52,292 nt of DNA from Chloroflexota bacterium (GTDB taxonomy: Bacteria; Chloroflexota; Dehalococcoidia; JACQUA01): the NCBI GenBank assembly GCA_016210565.1, contig JACQUA010000393.1, forward strand, positions 1-52,292, read 5' to 3'. The translations under genes were made by a program, and so were the position numbers. The notes beneath the pieces were generated by a model. It was not told where the DNA came from and made no database searches. It saw only the letters and a list, made by a program, of their open reading frames with translations. Shown piece after piece: positions 18,435-26,377 of the stretch (position 1 is its first letter; each line of letters opens with the position of its first letter).

Positions 18435-18539
18435 ATGGACTTGCGCCCACTTCTCAGTGCTGCCCTGAAAAAATGGGAGCCCCTGTTCACACTCGGCCAG
18501 TCGAACACAGTTTGCCGCGCGAAAGGGGATCGAAGTTGA
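18435..18539 (+). pseudogene. Possible N-terminal remnant of a UbiD gene
   Basis: A 34-codon frame begins MDLRPLLSAALKKWEPL after a GGAGGGAAG ribosome site at 18418-18426. The first 11 bases (ATGGACTTGCG) equal those of the UbiD gene at 14541, and the KWEPL stretch resembles KWGEL in the UbiD at 26378. It then loses similarity and stops at 18539, overlapping the TTG start of the next lipoprotein. Its place between two lipoproteins is where a UbiD sits elsewhere. The match is short and could be chance; a leader peptide is the alternative. Confidence 0.25.
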
Positions 18540-19687
18540 GAACCAGAAATTTGGCCACCAGTCTCGCATTGGTGCTATCGGTTGTCCTGACCGCTTGCGG
18601 TCCGCAAGCAACTCCGGGTCAAACGACCGGGCCGGGTGCGGCCACGCCGTCGCGTCCTGCTGTCATGAAGGAGTCCTGGGAAAACGAGTGGGAGAAGGTG
18701 AGCCTGGAAGCGAGAAGAGAAAAAGCCCTGAGCATATACTACGCCGGCGGCCCCGAGGTGCGGGAAACCCTAATACGGGTGTTGAGAGACAGATTTGGCA
18801 TCGAGCTGGACATGGTCGTAGGGAGGGCGCCGGAGCTCATAACAAAGCTGCGGCGCGAGCGTTCGGCAGGCCTTTATCTGCTCGACATTTTCATGACCGG
18901 CACCGGCTCCCCTACGGCGATCCTCGCGCCCGAGGGTATCCTGGACCCCATGGCCGGAATAATATTCCTCCCTGAAGCCCTCGACAAGAAATCCTGGTGG
19001 GAAGGAGAAGTGCCATGGGTGGACAAAGACGGCTATCAGCTTTCCCTCCTGGCTTCTCCCAAAGTGCCTATTTCGATCAACACCCAGATCGTGAGAACCG
19101 GTGAAATAGCCTCATACAGGGACCTTCTTGACTCTAAATGGAAAGGGGAAATCGCCATGGAAGACCCGTCTACCCTGGGGTCTGGCAATGCCTGGATTAC
19201 CGCCATAGCCACGGCCGTTATGGACCTGGATTACCTTCGTTCTCTGGCCAAACAGGAACCGGTCATCAGCCGGGATTCGCGCGTGTTGGCGGAAGGCGTC
19301 GCCCGGGGAAAATACCCCGTCGGTCTAGCCATAAAGGGCGAAGAGATAACGGCATTCAAGAAAGCGGGTGCCCCCCTGGATTTCGTAACACCCAAAGAAG
19401 GCACTTATGTTACCGCTGGCGCCGCCTGTTTGTCGCTGGTAAGCAGAGCGCCACATCCTGCCGCGGCAAAGCTGTTCATTAACTGGGCGCTGACCAGGGA
19501 AGGCGGCACTATCCTGTCAAGGGCTCACGGCTACCAGAGCTCCAGGAATGATGTGCCCACCGATTTCCTGGAACCGGAAAATGTTCGCCAGCCGGGGATC
19601 AAATACTTTAACCAGGACAAACACGAATATTCGAGTCAAAAAATTCCCATGCAAGACGTGGCCAAAGAAATCTTCAGAATACGATAA
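18536..19687 (+). CDS. Solute-binding lipoprotein, ABC family 1 / iron-type fold (6 of 12)
   Basis: 383 aa with a TTG start at 18536, preceded by AAAGGGGAT at 18522-18530; this start places a normal signal peptide (RTRNLATSLALVLS) directly at the N-terminus, whereas ATG 18473 would add 21 unrelated residues. Lipobox LTAC with C21. MEDPSTLGSGNAW subgroup. The C-terminal block (KYFNQDKHEYSSQKIPMQD) is shared with the 13329 copy. Oddity: WVARGKYP, conserved in the other copies, is GVARGKYP here. The amidohydrolase gene follows 25 bases later. Confidence 0.85.
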   Translation: MRTRNLATSLALVLSVVLTACGPQATPGQTTGPGAATPSRPAVMKESWENEWEKVSLEARREKALSIYYAGGPEVRETLIRVLRDRFGIELDMVVGRAPELITKLRRERSAGLYLLDIFMTGTGSPTAILAPEGILDPMAGIIFLPEALDKKSWWEGEVPWVDKDGYQLSLLASPKVPISINTQIVRTGEIASYRDLLDSKWKGEIAMEDPSTLGSGNAWITAIATAVMDLDYLRSLAKQEPVISRDSRVLAEGVARGKYPVGLAIKGEEITAFKKAGAPLDFVTPKEGTYVTAGAACLSLVSRAPHPAAAKLFINWALTREGGTILSRAHGYQSSRNDVPTDFLEPENVRQPGIKYFNQDKHEYSSQKIPMQDVAKEIFRIR

Positions 19688-19712
19688 GTCTTTTAAGATA
19701 AGGAGTATCAAG

Positions 19713-21074
19713 TTGCCCGTAGACCTGATCGTAAGAAATGGAAATGTGGTGACGCCGCGCGATGTCACCAGGGCGGCAGTAGCCATAGATAAGGGCAGGG
19801 TTGTGGCCATCGGTGACGAAAGCATTTTGCCGCCGGGTAGAAAGACCATCGACGTCAAAGGCAACCATATCCTTCCTGGGGTGATAGATCCTCACTTTCA
19901 CCCGTGGACGATAGAACGATACCCGTATGAATGCCGCACCGAGACGAGGGCCGCAGCCGCCGGCGGAGTGACTACCCTGGGTATCTTCCTGATAACCAGG
20001 CGCGAAGACGGCCCTCTAAAGGGTATAGAAGAGGGTAAGCGAGTATTCGAAGAGAATGGCATCGTGGATGCCTTCTTCCATGTGTTCGCCCGCCCGGGGG
20101 ACCAGTTGGGTTTCAGCCAGATGCCGGACTGTCCCAGCCTGGGAGTAACTTCGTTCAAGGTCTCCGCCGCCGAGGCCACCGTTGATGACGTTTCCCGGTT
20201 CACCATTTTTGAGCAGATCGCCAAAATGGGCGGTATAAACCGGGCTATGGTGCACTGCGAGAACTGGGACCTCGCTGCTGTCCTGAGGGAAAGGCTCATC
20301 AAGGCTGGCAGGATGGATTTCCCCGCCTGGAACGATTCGAGACCCAATTTCGTCGAGGCGGAATCGATGATGCGGAATATCTACTTCTCCAAGATAACCG
20401 GCTGTCCTATTTACATCGTCCACATCACCATCAAGGAGGGAGTGGATATCCTGGCCCAGGGCAAAGCGGACGGGGTCGATGTGATCGGGGAAACATGCGC
20501 CCAGTATCTGACACATACCAGCCAGGACCGCGGGCTGCTGGCAGATAACCCACCGCTGGGGCGGGTGAACCCGCCTCTCAGGGCCAGGGCCGATAACGAC
20601 CGGCTATGGCAGGGAATAAAGGACGGGATAATTGATACCATGGGGTCCGATCACATTGGATACACTTTGAAGGATAAGGAGGGGATAATGTGGGATGCCC
20701 CCAGGGGACTGGGAAATCTTACCGAGATGCAGTTGCCGGTGCTGATCAGCGAAGGGGTGAACAAAGGCAGGATTACGTTACCGAAAGTCGTCGAAGTGGC
20801 CTGCCAGAATCCCGCCATGACCTTCGGCCTTTATCCTCGAAAGGGCGCGCTCAATGTGGGATCCGATGCCGACCTCGTCGTGGTGGACCTTAACAAGAAG
20901 GTCAATGTGTCGTGGAAGATGCTCCATTCGCTTTCGGACTGGTCCATCTGGGAAGGGTGGGAATTTAAGGGGTGGCCGGTGCTGACGATGCGCCGGGGAG
21001 AGGTTATCGTTGAAGATGGAAAGATACTGGCCAGCGATGGAAGCGGAAAGTACATACCTAGCCCATATTTGTGA
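19713..21074 (+). CDS. Cyclic amidohydrolase (dihydropyrimidinase/hydantoinase/allantoinase family)
   Basis: 453 aa with a TTG start at 19713, AGGAG at 19701-19705. The binuclear-metal ligand set of the family is complete: H61 and H63 (HFH), K149 (the lysine expected to be carboxylated), H181 (VHCEN), H237 (VHIT) and D313 (SDH). The C-terminal GSDADLVVVD strand is typical. It hydrolyses a cyclic amide or imide C-N bond in the cytoplasm. The YPYECRTETRAAAAGGVTTL segment is usual for the family. Near it are a nitrilase-family amidase (38886) and HyuA/HyuB genes, the normal partners in hydantoin or reduced-pyrimidine breakdown. Exact substrate unknown. Confidence 0.9.
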   Translation: MPVDLIVRNGNVVTPRDVTRAAVAIDKGRVVAIGDESILPPGRKTIDVKGNHILPGVIDPHFHPWTIERYPYECRTETRAAAAGGVTTLGIFLITRREDGPLKGIEEGKRVFEENGIVDAFFHVFARPGDQLGFSQMPDCPSLGVTSFKVSAAEATVDDVSRFTIFEQIAKMGGINRAMVHCENWDLAAVLRERLIKAGRMDFPAWNDSRPNFVEAESMMRNIYFSKITGCPIYIVHITIKEGVDILAQGKADGVDVIGETCAQYLTHTSQDRGLLADNPPLGRVNPPLRARADNDRLWQGIKDGIIDTMGSDHIGYTLKDKEGIMWDAPRGLGNLTEMQLPVLISEGVNKGRITLPKVVEVACQNPAMTFGLYPRKGALNVGSDADLVVVDLNKKVNVSWKMLHSLSDWSIWEGWEFKGWPVLTMRRGEVIVEDGKILASDGSGKYIPSPYL

Positions 21075-21153
21075 CATACGCCTCGGCAGCGAACTGCTGC
21101 AATAAAGCAGGGTAATCATTAAGAATAGCCAAGCGTCGAAAAAGGATCAAGGG

Positions 21154-22101
21154 ATGACTTCAAAGAAGCAAAAACTGAATATCATATACCGGGCCGCAGT
21201 CATGTTGCCGGTGCTGAACACCATCGCCGACCAGGGCCTCTGGAGCAAGTACGGCCTGGACCCGGCTATCACTCTCGTCCAGAACACAAAAGAGGCCGAA
21301 GAAGGCCTTCTCAGTGGTTCCTGGCATATGATTTTTGGCAACCATACCTCTCCATATTCGCTGCGCATGAGAGGCGCGCCGGTGGTCTACGTGGCTCAAA
21401 CTCTCAACCGCGAGGATAGATACCTGGTGGCCAGGCCGGAAGTATCCAGCGTGATGCAACTCAGAGGGAAAAAATACCTGGGCTCCGAACATGGCCAGCA
21501 CCCGGAACTCTCGGAAAGGTTCCATTTGCGCCTGGCAGGAATTGACGTTCACCAATCCGGACTGGTCATGTCCTATCTGCCGCGACGCTCGGAGAACAAG
21601 GACAAACTTGAAAAGCTGGTATCGGGCGAGGCCGACTTATCCATCCTTTCCCCGCCCTGGGAACTACTGGCCCGCAGAAGAGGCTTGACGGTGCTGGCGG
21701 AAACCTCACTGGAGACCATCAACGGCATAACAGTATTAACGACTACCAAATTTGCTGAGCAGAATGAGGAAGGGTTGCTCAACGTCCTCAAAGCGCTTTC
21801 TCACGGCATCCATCATTACAAGACTCACAGGGAAGCCAGCATAGCTTTGCTAAGAGAGCACACCAAAAACAAGGATCTGGCTGACGACCCGGAAATCATG
21901 GAGCGCCACTACCAGGCAAGTTCTTCCGTTCTGACGCCTGCTTTGTACCCAACAGCAGTTTCCATCCAGACCGTATACCAGATGGCGCTGCAGGAGGACC
22001 CCGAACTTAGAAACTTGAATCCTCTTGAAGCCTGGGACCTTCATTACGTGAGGACGCTTAATGAAAGCGGCTTCGTCGCCGCGCTTTCAGCAGATTCTTA
22101 G
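21154..22101 (+). CDS. Leaderless NMT1/SsuA-type substrate-binding-fold protein
   Basis: 315 aa, ATG start. The segments VLNTIADQGLWSKYGLD, EEGLLSGSWHMIFGN and LSILSPPWELLARRRGL are typical of the NMT1/THI5-SsuA (aliphatic sulfonate, nitrate) binding-protein fold. Unlike the twelve lipoproteins it has no signal peptide, starting MTSKKQKLNII, so it is probably cytoplasmic. Established relatives of this fold include an enzyme, 4,5-dihydroxyphthalate decarboxylase, and menaquinone-pathway enzymes. An enzymatic role is therefore as likely as ligand binding. It sits between the cyclic amidohydrolase and a nitroreductase. Confidence 0.75.
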   Translation: MTSKKQKLNIIYRAAVMLPVLNTIADQGLWSKYGLDPAITLVQNTKEAEEGLLSGSWHMIFGNHTSPYSLRMRGAPVVYVAQTLNREDRYLVARPEVSSVMQLRGKKYLGSEHGQHPELSERFHLRLAGIDVHQSGLVMSYLPRRSENKDKLEKLVSGEADLSILSPPWELLARRRGLTVLAETSLETINGITVLTTTKFAEQNEEGLLNVLKALSHGIHHYKTHREASIALLREHTKNKDLADDPEIMERHYQASSSVLTPALYPTAVSIQTVYQMALQEDPELRNLNPLEAWDLHYVRTLNESGFVAALSADS

Positions 22102-22141
22102 GAGCCTCATGCAATACTCAGCCAGAGACAGAAAGGGAAAA

Positions 22142-22867
22142 ATGGATTTCGATCAATTCCTGCGAGTGGTAAGAAAGCGACGGTGCATTCGTCAGTTCAA
22201 ACCTGACCCGATACCCGATGAATTCATCGAAAAAATTCTGGAAACTGCCAGGTGGGCCATGTCGGGCGCCAACGGTCAACCCTGGGAGTTCGTCGTGGTC
22301 AGGGAGAAAGTCCTGAGAGAGAAACTATTCCAGATCTTCATGGATTCGAGGAAGCGCAACCGGATAATAGAGCAAACCAGGCTGAAGGAGCTGCGGCATC
22401 CGGCCTTCGCCACTGCCAAAGAAGAGGTCGGTTTCAGGGATGCCCCTGTGGTTATTGTTGTGTGCGGCGACCCGCGGACCTTTCAGGCTACCGTGCTAGC
22501 CAGCCATTTTTATGGCGGCGAGGGCGGGCCCATGGCGACTTTCTACAAAAATATGGCCAATGCCACCCAGCTCATTCACTTAGCGGCTGGCGCTCTCGGG
22601 CTCGGAGCCCAATGGGTCAGTGTCAACAATACTTGGGAGAGTCGCATAAAGGATTTGCTCGGCATTCCTGCAGTCTTAGGCGTTCACACCGTCGTGCCGG
22701 TCGGATATCCGGCCTACAAGGCCAGTCCGGCATACCGTAGAAGACTCGCCGAAATGGTCCACTATGATACCTACGACAAGTCAAAGCTCAGGAGCGATGA
22801 GCAAATACAGGAGTTCCTGGAAAACCTGAGGCGACGAACCAGTACCGCTTACAAGGTCGAGAGTTAG
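22142..22867 (+). CDS. Nitroreductase-family FMN oxidoreductase (4 of 4)
   Basis: 241 aa from ATG 22142, matching the starts of the paralogues (MDFDQFL against MEIDNLL); ATG 22109 with GGAG at 22101 is a possible alternative adding 11 residues. FMN motifs RKRRCIRQFK and SGANGQPWEF are intact. It is closest to copy 1 (both have RKRNRIIE/RKRTHLME-type helices and a VCGDPRTFQATVL segment). With the UbiD 25 bases downstream it repeats the nitroreductase-UbiD cassette of 9160-11353. Confidence 0.9.
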   Translation: MDFDQFLRVVRKRRCIRQFKPDPIPDEFIEKILETARWAMSGANGQPWEFVVVREKVLREKLFQIFMDSRKRNRIIEQTRLKELRHPAFATAKEEVGFRDAPVVIVVCGDPRTFQATVLASHFYGGEGGPMATFYKNMANATQLIHLAAGALGLGAQWVSVNNTWESRIKDLLGIPAVLGVHTVVPVGYPAYKASPAYRRRLAEMVHYDTYDKSKLRSDEQIQEFLENLRRRTSTAYKVES

Positions 22868-22892
22868 GTCGAACGAAAACGGAGTACTTAAA

Positions 22893-24320
22893 TTGGCCGA
22901 GAGCTTACGCGAATGGTTGGACCAGGTTGAAAAGATGGGGGAGTTGGAAAAAGTAAACGGAGCGGACTGGAAACTGGAAATTGGCTGTCTAACGGCGATC
23001 AACTGGTCCAGGAGGAAGAGCCCGGCACTGCTCTTCGATAACATCAAGGGCTACCCGGCCGGCCTCAGAGTGGTAACAAGCTCCACCGGGACTCCGAGTC
23101 TGGTGGGCCTGACCCTTAACCTGCCTGGCGGGTATTCCGGATTGCCCCTGGTGCATATGGTAGCGGAAAAACTCTCACAGTGGGAAAAAGATCTTGGCTA
23201 TTACCGGCCTAAAGTTGTCTCCACAGGCCCGGTCCAGGAAAACATTCTTTCGGGAGACGCGATCGACCTGTTAAAGTTTCCTGTTCCCCTGTGGCATGAA
23301 GAGGACGGGGGACGGTACATCGGCACCGGCGACGCCGTCATCACTCGAGACATGGATACCGGGCAGGTCAATTTAGGCACCTATCGTGTCATGGTACATG
23401 ACCGGAAAACACTCGGGATTTACATGGCTCCCGCCAGACATGGGGAAAACCATATCCTGAAATACCACTCCCGCGGCCTGCCGGCGCCGATCGCAGTGTC
23501 CATCGGGCACCATCCCTTAGTATTCAGGATGGCATGTTTTGAATTGCCGCCGGGCTCAGAATACGAAAACATCGGGGCCATAGCCAGAGAGCCGGTGGAG
23601 GTGATACAGGAAGAAACAACCGGGCTGCCTATCCCCGCCAACAGCGAGGCGGTGCTGGTAGGTTGGTCGCCGCCAGGCAAGAAGAGACTGGAGGGGCCTT
23701 TTGGGGAATTTACCGGTTACTATGCCAGCGGCGAGGTGATGTCTCCGATAATCGAAGTGGAACGTATCTACCATCGCAACGACCCTATAATACTCGGCTC
23801 TCCTCCCGGCCGGCCGCCCAGCGACTCGAACTATTACCAGTGCCTGATGTGCAGCGCCAATCTCCATAACGACCTGGTCAAAGCGGGCGTGCCTGACCTG
23901 GTTGGCGTTTTCTTCCACGAAATGGCCCTGCAGCAATTCATTACCGTGGCCATCAAACAACGTTATGCCGGGCATGCCAGGCAAACCGCCCTGCTGGCCT
24001 CGCAACTGGCGCGGGGCGGCAGCATGAACAGATATGTAATGGTCGTGGACGAGGACATAGATCCCACCAATAACAACGACGTAATGTGGGCTTTAAGCAC
24101 CAGGTCGGACCCGGAAAAAGACATCGACATACTCCGGCGCACCAGAAGCACCCCTCTGGACCCCATTATGCGCAAACCGGCCGAGGCCTATTTCAATTCC
24201 CGTGCCATTATCGACGCCTGCAAGCCCTATGAATGGAAAGACCAATTCCCCAAACCGGTTGATTTTGACCCTGCCCTGGCTCGGTCCCTGAAAGAGAAGT
24301 TTAAGACTTTTGCCGGCTAA
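22893..24320 (+). CDS. UbiD-family prFMN-dependent decarboxylase (4 of 8)
   Basis: 475 aa with a TTG start at 22893 (MAESLREWL), GGAG at 22880-22883. Active-site residues are N160-LGTY-R165 and EGPFGE with E267 and E272, the same numbering as the 9905 copy. The SRAIIDACKPYEWKDQFP block marks the same subgroup. It is followed after 26 bases by another UbiD of this subgroup, a tandem pair that could form a hetero-oligomer or act on two related acids. Confidence 0.9.
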   Translation: MAESLREWLDQVEKMGELEKVNGADWKLEIGCLTAINWSRRKSPALLFDNIKGYPAGLRVVTSSTGTPSLVGLTLNLPGGYSGLPLVHMVAEKLSQWEKDLGYYRPKVVSTGPVQENILSGDAIDLLKFPVPLWHEEDGGRYIGTGDAVITRDMDTGQVNLGTYRVMVHDRKTLGIYMAPARHGENHILKYHSRGLPAPIAVSIGHHPLVFRMACFELPPGSEYENIGAIAREPVEVIQEETTGLPIPANSEAVLVGWSPPGKKRLEGPFGEFTGYYASGEVMSPIIEVERIYHRNDPIILGSPPGRPPSDSNYYQCLMCSANLHNDLVKAGVPDLVGVFFHEMALQQFITVAIKQRYAGHARQTALLASQLARGGSMNRYVMVVDEDIDPTNNNDVMWALSTRSDPEKDIDILRRTRSTPLDPIMRKPAEAYFNSRAIIDACKPYEWKDQFPKPVDFDPALARSLKEKFKTFAG

Positions 24321-24346
24321 AAAACTGGTAGTGAAAGAAACCCAAA

Positions 24347-25774
24347 ATGGATGACCTTCGCACCTGGCTTGCCAAAGTTGCCCAACTGGACGAACTAAGA
24401 GAAATAAAGTCAGCCGACTGGGACCTGGAAATGGGCTGCCTGACCGACGTGTGTAATAAGCGTACCACCAACTACGCCCTCCTGTTTGATGAGATCAAGG
24501 GTTATGTCAGAGGATACCGGGTTTTGACCGGTTCAAACTCTGACGCCCCCCGGGTGGCCACGACCTTGAACCTGAATCCGGACATGGACAGCAAGGCGTT
24601 GCTAGCCAGCCTCCGGCGGGAGATCAAAGTATGGAACAGCAGAGCGGGGTCTTTCCCGGTGGAGCAGGTAACATCGGGGCCGGTTTTGGAGAACGTTCAT
24701 GCCGGCAAAGACATAGACCTCTTCGAGTTTCCTGTTCCCAGGTGGCACGAACTGGATGGCGGCCGTTATATCGGCACCGGTGACGCCATTATTACCCGGG
24801 ACCCGGATACAGGGGAAATAAACATCGGGACTTACAGGATAATGGTCCATGACCACCAGACCACCGCGCTGTACATTTCGCCAGGCAAACACGGAAGGCA
24901 GCACTATGAGAAGTACCACGCCCATAAAACGCCGTGTCCCGTGGCCATGTCTTTCGGGCATCACCCGCTGATCTTTGGGGTTGGCTTCCTGGGCATGCCT
25001 CCAGGGACCGAATATTCCTATTTGGGGGCTATCCTTAACGAGCCGGTGAAAGTGATCAAGGACGAAGTTACCGGTCTCCCTTTCCCCGCTGACAGCGAGA
25101 TCGTGGTCACGGGCTGGGTCCCTCCCGGTGACTACCGAATAGAAGGGCCCTTCGGTGAGTGGACCGGTTACTATGCCAGCAAAGACCGTCCGGCCCCTAT
25201 CGTTAAGGTTGAAAGAATCTACCACAGAAACAATCCCGTCATCCTGGGTTGCCCTCCAGCCAAATACCCGGGTGATTCTAGCTATTACCGGGCATTGCTG
25301 GCCAGCGCCATGCTCCACAGCGAGCTTGAGGAGATGGGATTACCCGATATCCAGGGCGCCTGGCAGGGTATTTCGGGCCAGCTCTTCCTCGTAGTCTCCA
25401 TCAAGCAGCGGTACGCCGGACATGCCCGCCAGGCCGGCTTTCTGGCCTGTCAATCGAGGGCCGGCGCTTACATGGGTAGATACGTTGTTGTCGTCGATGA
25501 GGATATCGACCCCACCGACACGCAGGAGGTCTTGTGGGCGATATGCACCCGTTCCGATCCGCAAAGCAGCATCGATATCATCAGGAGAGCATGGAGCACA
25601 CCTCTTGACCCAACCATAAGAAAACCGACCAAAGCTTTCTACAATTCACGGGCCATTGTCGATGCTTGCAAGCCCTATGAGTGGAAAGACGAGTTTCCAA
25701 AAGAAATCGCAATAGACAGCGATCTTTCGAACACGGTAAAGAAGAAATGGGGCGACCTGCTGGCATTGCAATGA
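24347..25774 (+). CDS. UbiD-family prFMN-dependent decarboxylase (5 of 8)
   Basis: 475 aa, ATG start. Active-site residues are N159-IGTY-R164 and EGPFGE with E266 and E271. It shares SRAIVDACKPYEWKDEFP with its upstream neighbour but differs in the substrate-side region before the first motif (NKRTTNYALLFDEIKGY against SRRKSPALLFDNIKGY). Next is a cupin gene 46 bases downstream. The two tandem copies are diverged enough to have separate substrates. Confidence 0.92.
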   Translation: MDDLRTWLAKVAQLDELREIKSADWDLEMGCLTDVCNKRTTNYALLFDEIKGYVRGYRVLTGSNSDAPRVATTLNLNPDMDSKALLASLRREIKVWNSRAGSFPVEQVTSGPVLENVHAGKDIDLFEFPVPRWHELDGGRYIGTGDAIITRDPDTGEINIGTYRIMVHDHQTTALYISPGKHGRQHYEKYHAHKTPCPVAMSFGHHPLIFGVGFLGMPPGTEYSYLGAILNEPVKVIKDEVTGLPFPADSEIVVTGWVPPGDYRIEGPFGEWTGYYASKDRPAPIVKVERIYHRNNPVILGCPPAKYPGDSSYYRALLASAMLHSELEEMGLPDIQGAWQGISGQLFLVVSIKQRYAGHARQAGFLACQSRAGAYMGRYVVVVDEDIDPTDTQEVLWAICTRSDPQSSIDIIRRAWSTPLDPTIRKPTKAFYNSRAIVDACKPYEWKDEFPKEIAIDSDLSNTVKKKWGDLLALQ

Positions 25775-25820
25775 CGAACAGCAAATACTTTATGTCCACA
25801 GCATCTCGAAAGGCGAAATA

Positions 25821-26336
25821 ATGGTAGAAAAACTGGCCGAAAGAAAGAAAGAACCGGAGCCCCGGGAAACCAAGTATGACACCGCGGTCAGGGAGCTCGG
25901 AGAACTGGCGCGGCAGACCTCTGAGGGAAAGGTAGTACTGAAGGGAAAGGAAATTAACTTTGAACAGAACCGGCAGGGGTTCATCAAGTACTACATCCAG
26001 CGAGGCGACTGGGACAAGGTGGCTACTCCCGGCTGGAGCATCTTCATAAACCGCATCCAAAAGCATTCCGGTAAGCATGTTCACCAGGGCGGTTTGGCGC
26101 TCTTCGTTCTCGACGGTGAGGGGTTCACCGTGGTCGATGGCGAGAAATTTGAATGGAAAACAGGAGACCTGATACTGCTGCCGGTGAAACCGGGGGGAGT
26201 GGAGCACCAGCACTTTAGCAGGAATCCGGACCAGCCGGCGGAATGGATGGCCTTTATTTTTCACTCGATAGTCGACGCCGTCAATATGGGCATCATTCAA
26301 AAGGCGGAGCATCCGGATTGGGCGAGATCGAAATAA
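25821..26336 (+). CDS. Single-domain cupin, gentisate-dioxygenase-like (1 of 2)
   Basis: 171 aa. Cupin motif 1 gives H86 and H88 (GKHVHQGG) and motif 2 gives H129/H131 (GDLILLP..VEHQHF). The glutamate usual in motif 1 is missing, leaving a three-histidine site as in gentisate and salicylate 1,2-dioxygenases, and the VDGEKFEWKTGDLILLP run resembles those enzymes. It could be a ring-cleaving iron enzyme or a non-catalytic binding protein; it is shorter than classical bicupin gentisate dioxygenases (about 350 aa). It lies between two UbiD genes. A second copy at 30280 keeps every histidine at the same residue number. Confidence 0.82.
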   Translation: MVEKLAERKKEPEPRETKYDTAVRELGELARQTSEGKVVLKGKEINFEQNRQGFIKYYIQRGDWDKVATPGWSIFINRIQKHSGKHVHQGGLALFVLDGEGFTVVDGEKFEWKTGDLILLPVKPGGVEHQHFSRNPDQPAEWMAFIFHSIVDAVNMGIIQKAEHPDWARSK

Positions 26337-26377
26337 CCGGTTACTCCATGTCACTGTAAAAGAGCAAAGGACACAAA

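Noticed and set aside
19713-21074. Loss of the carboxylated lysine in the amidohydrolase
   Set aside because: The hydantoinase MAYK lysine seems absent, but K149 in FKVSAA has the right spacing to H181 and matches the allantoinase/dihydroorotase position, so the metal site is complete.
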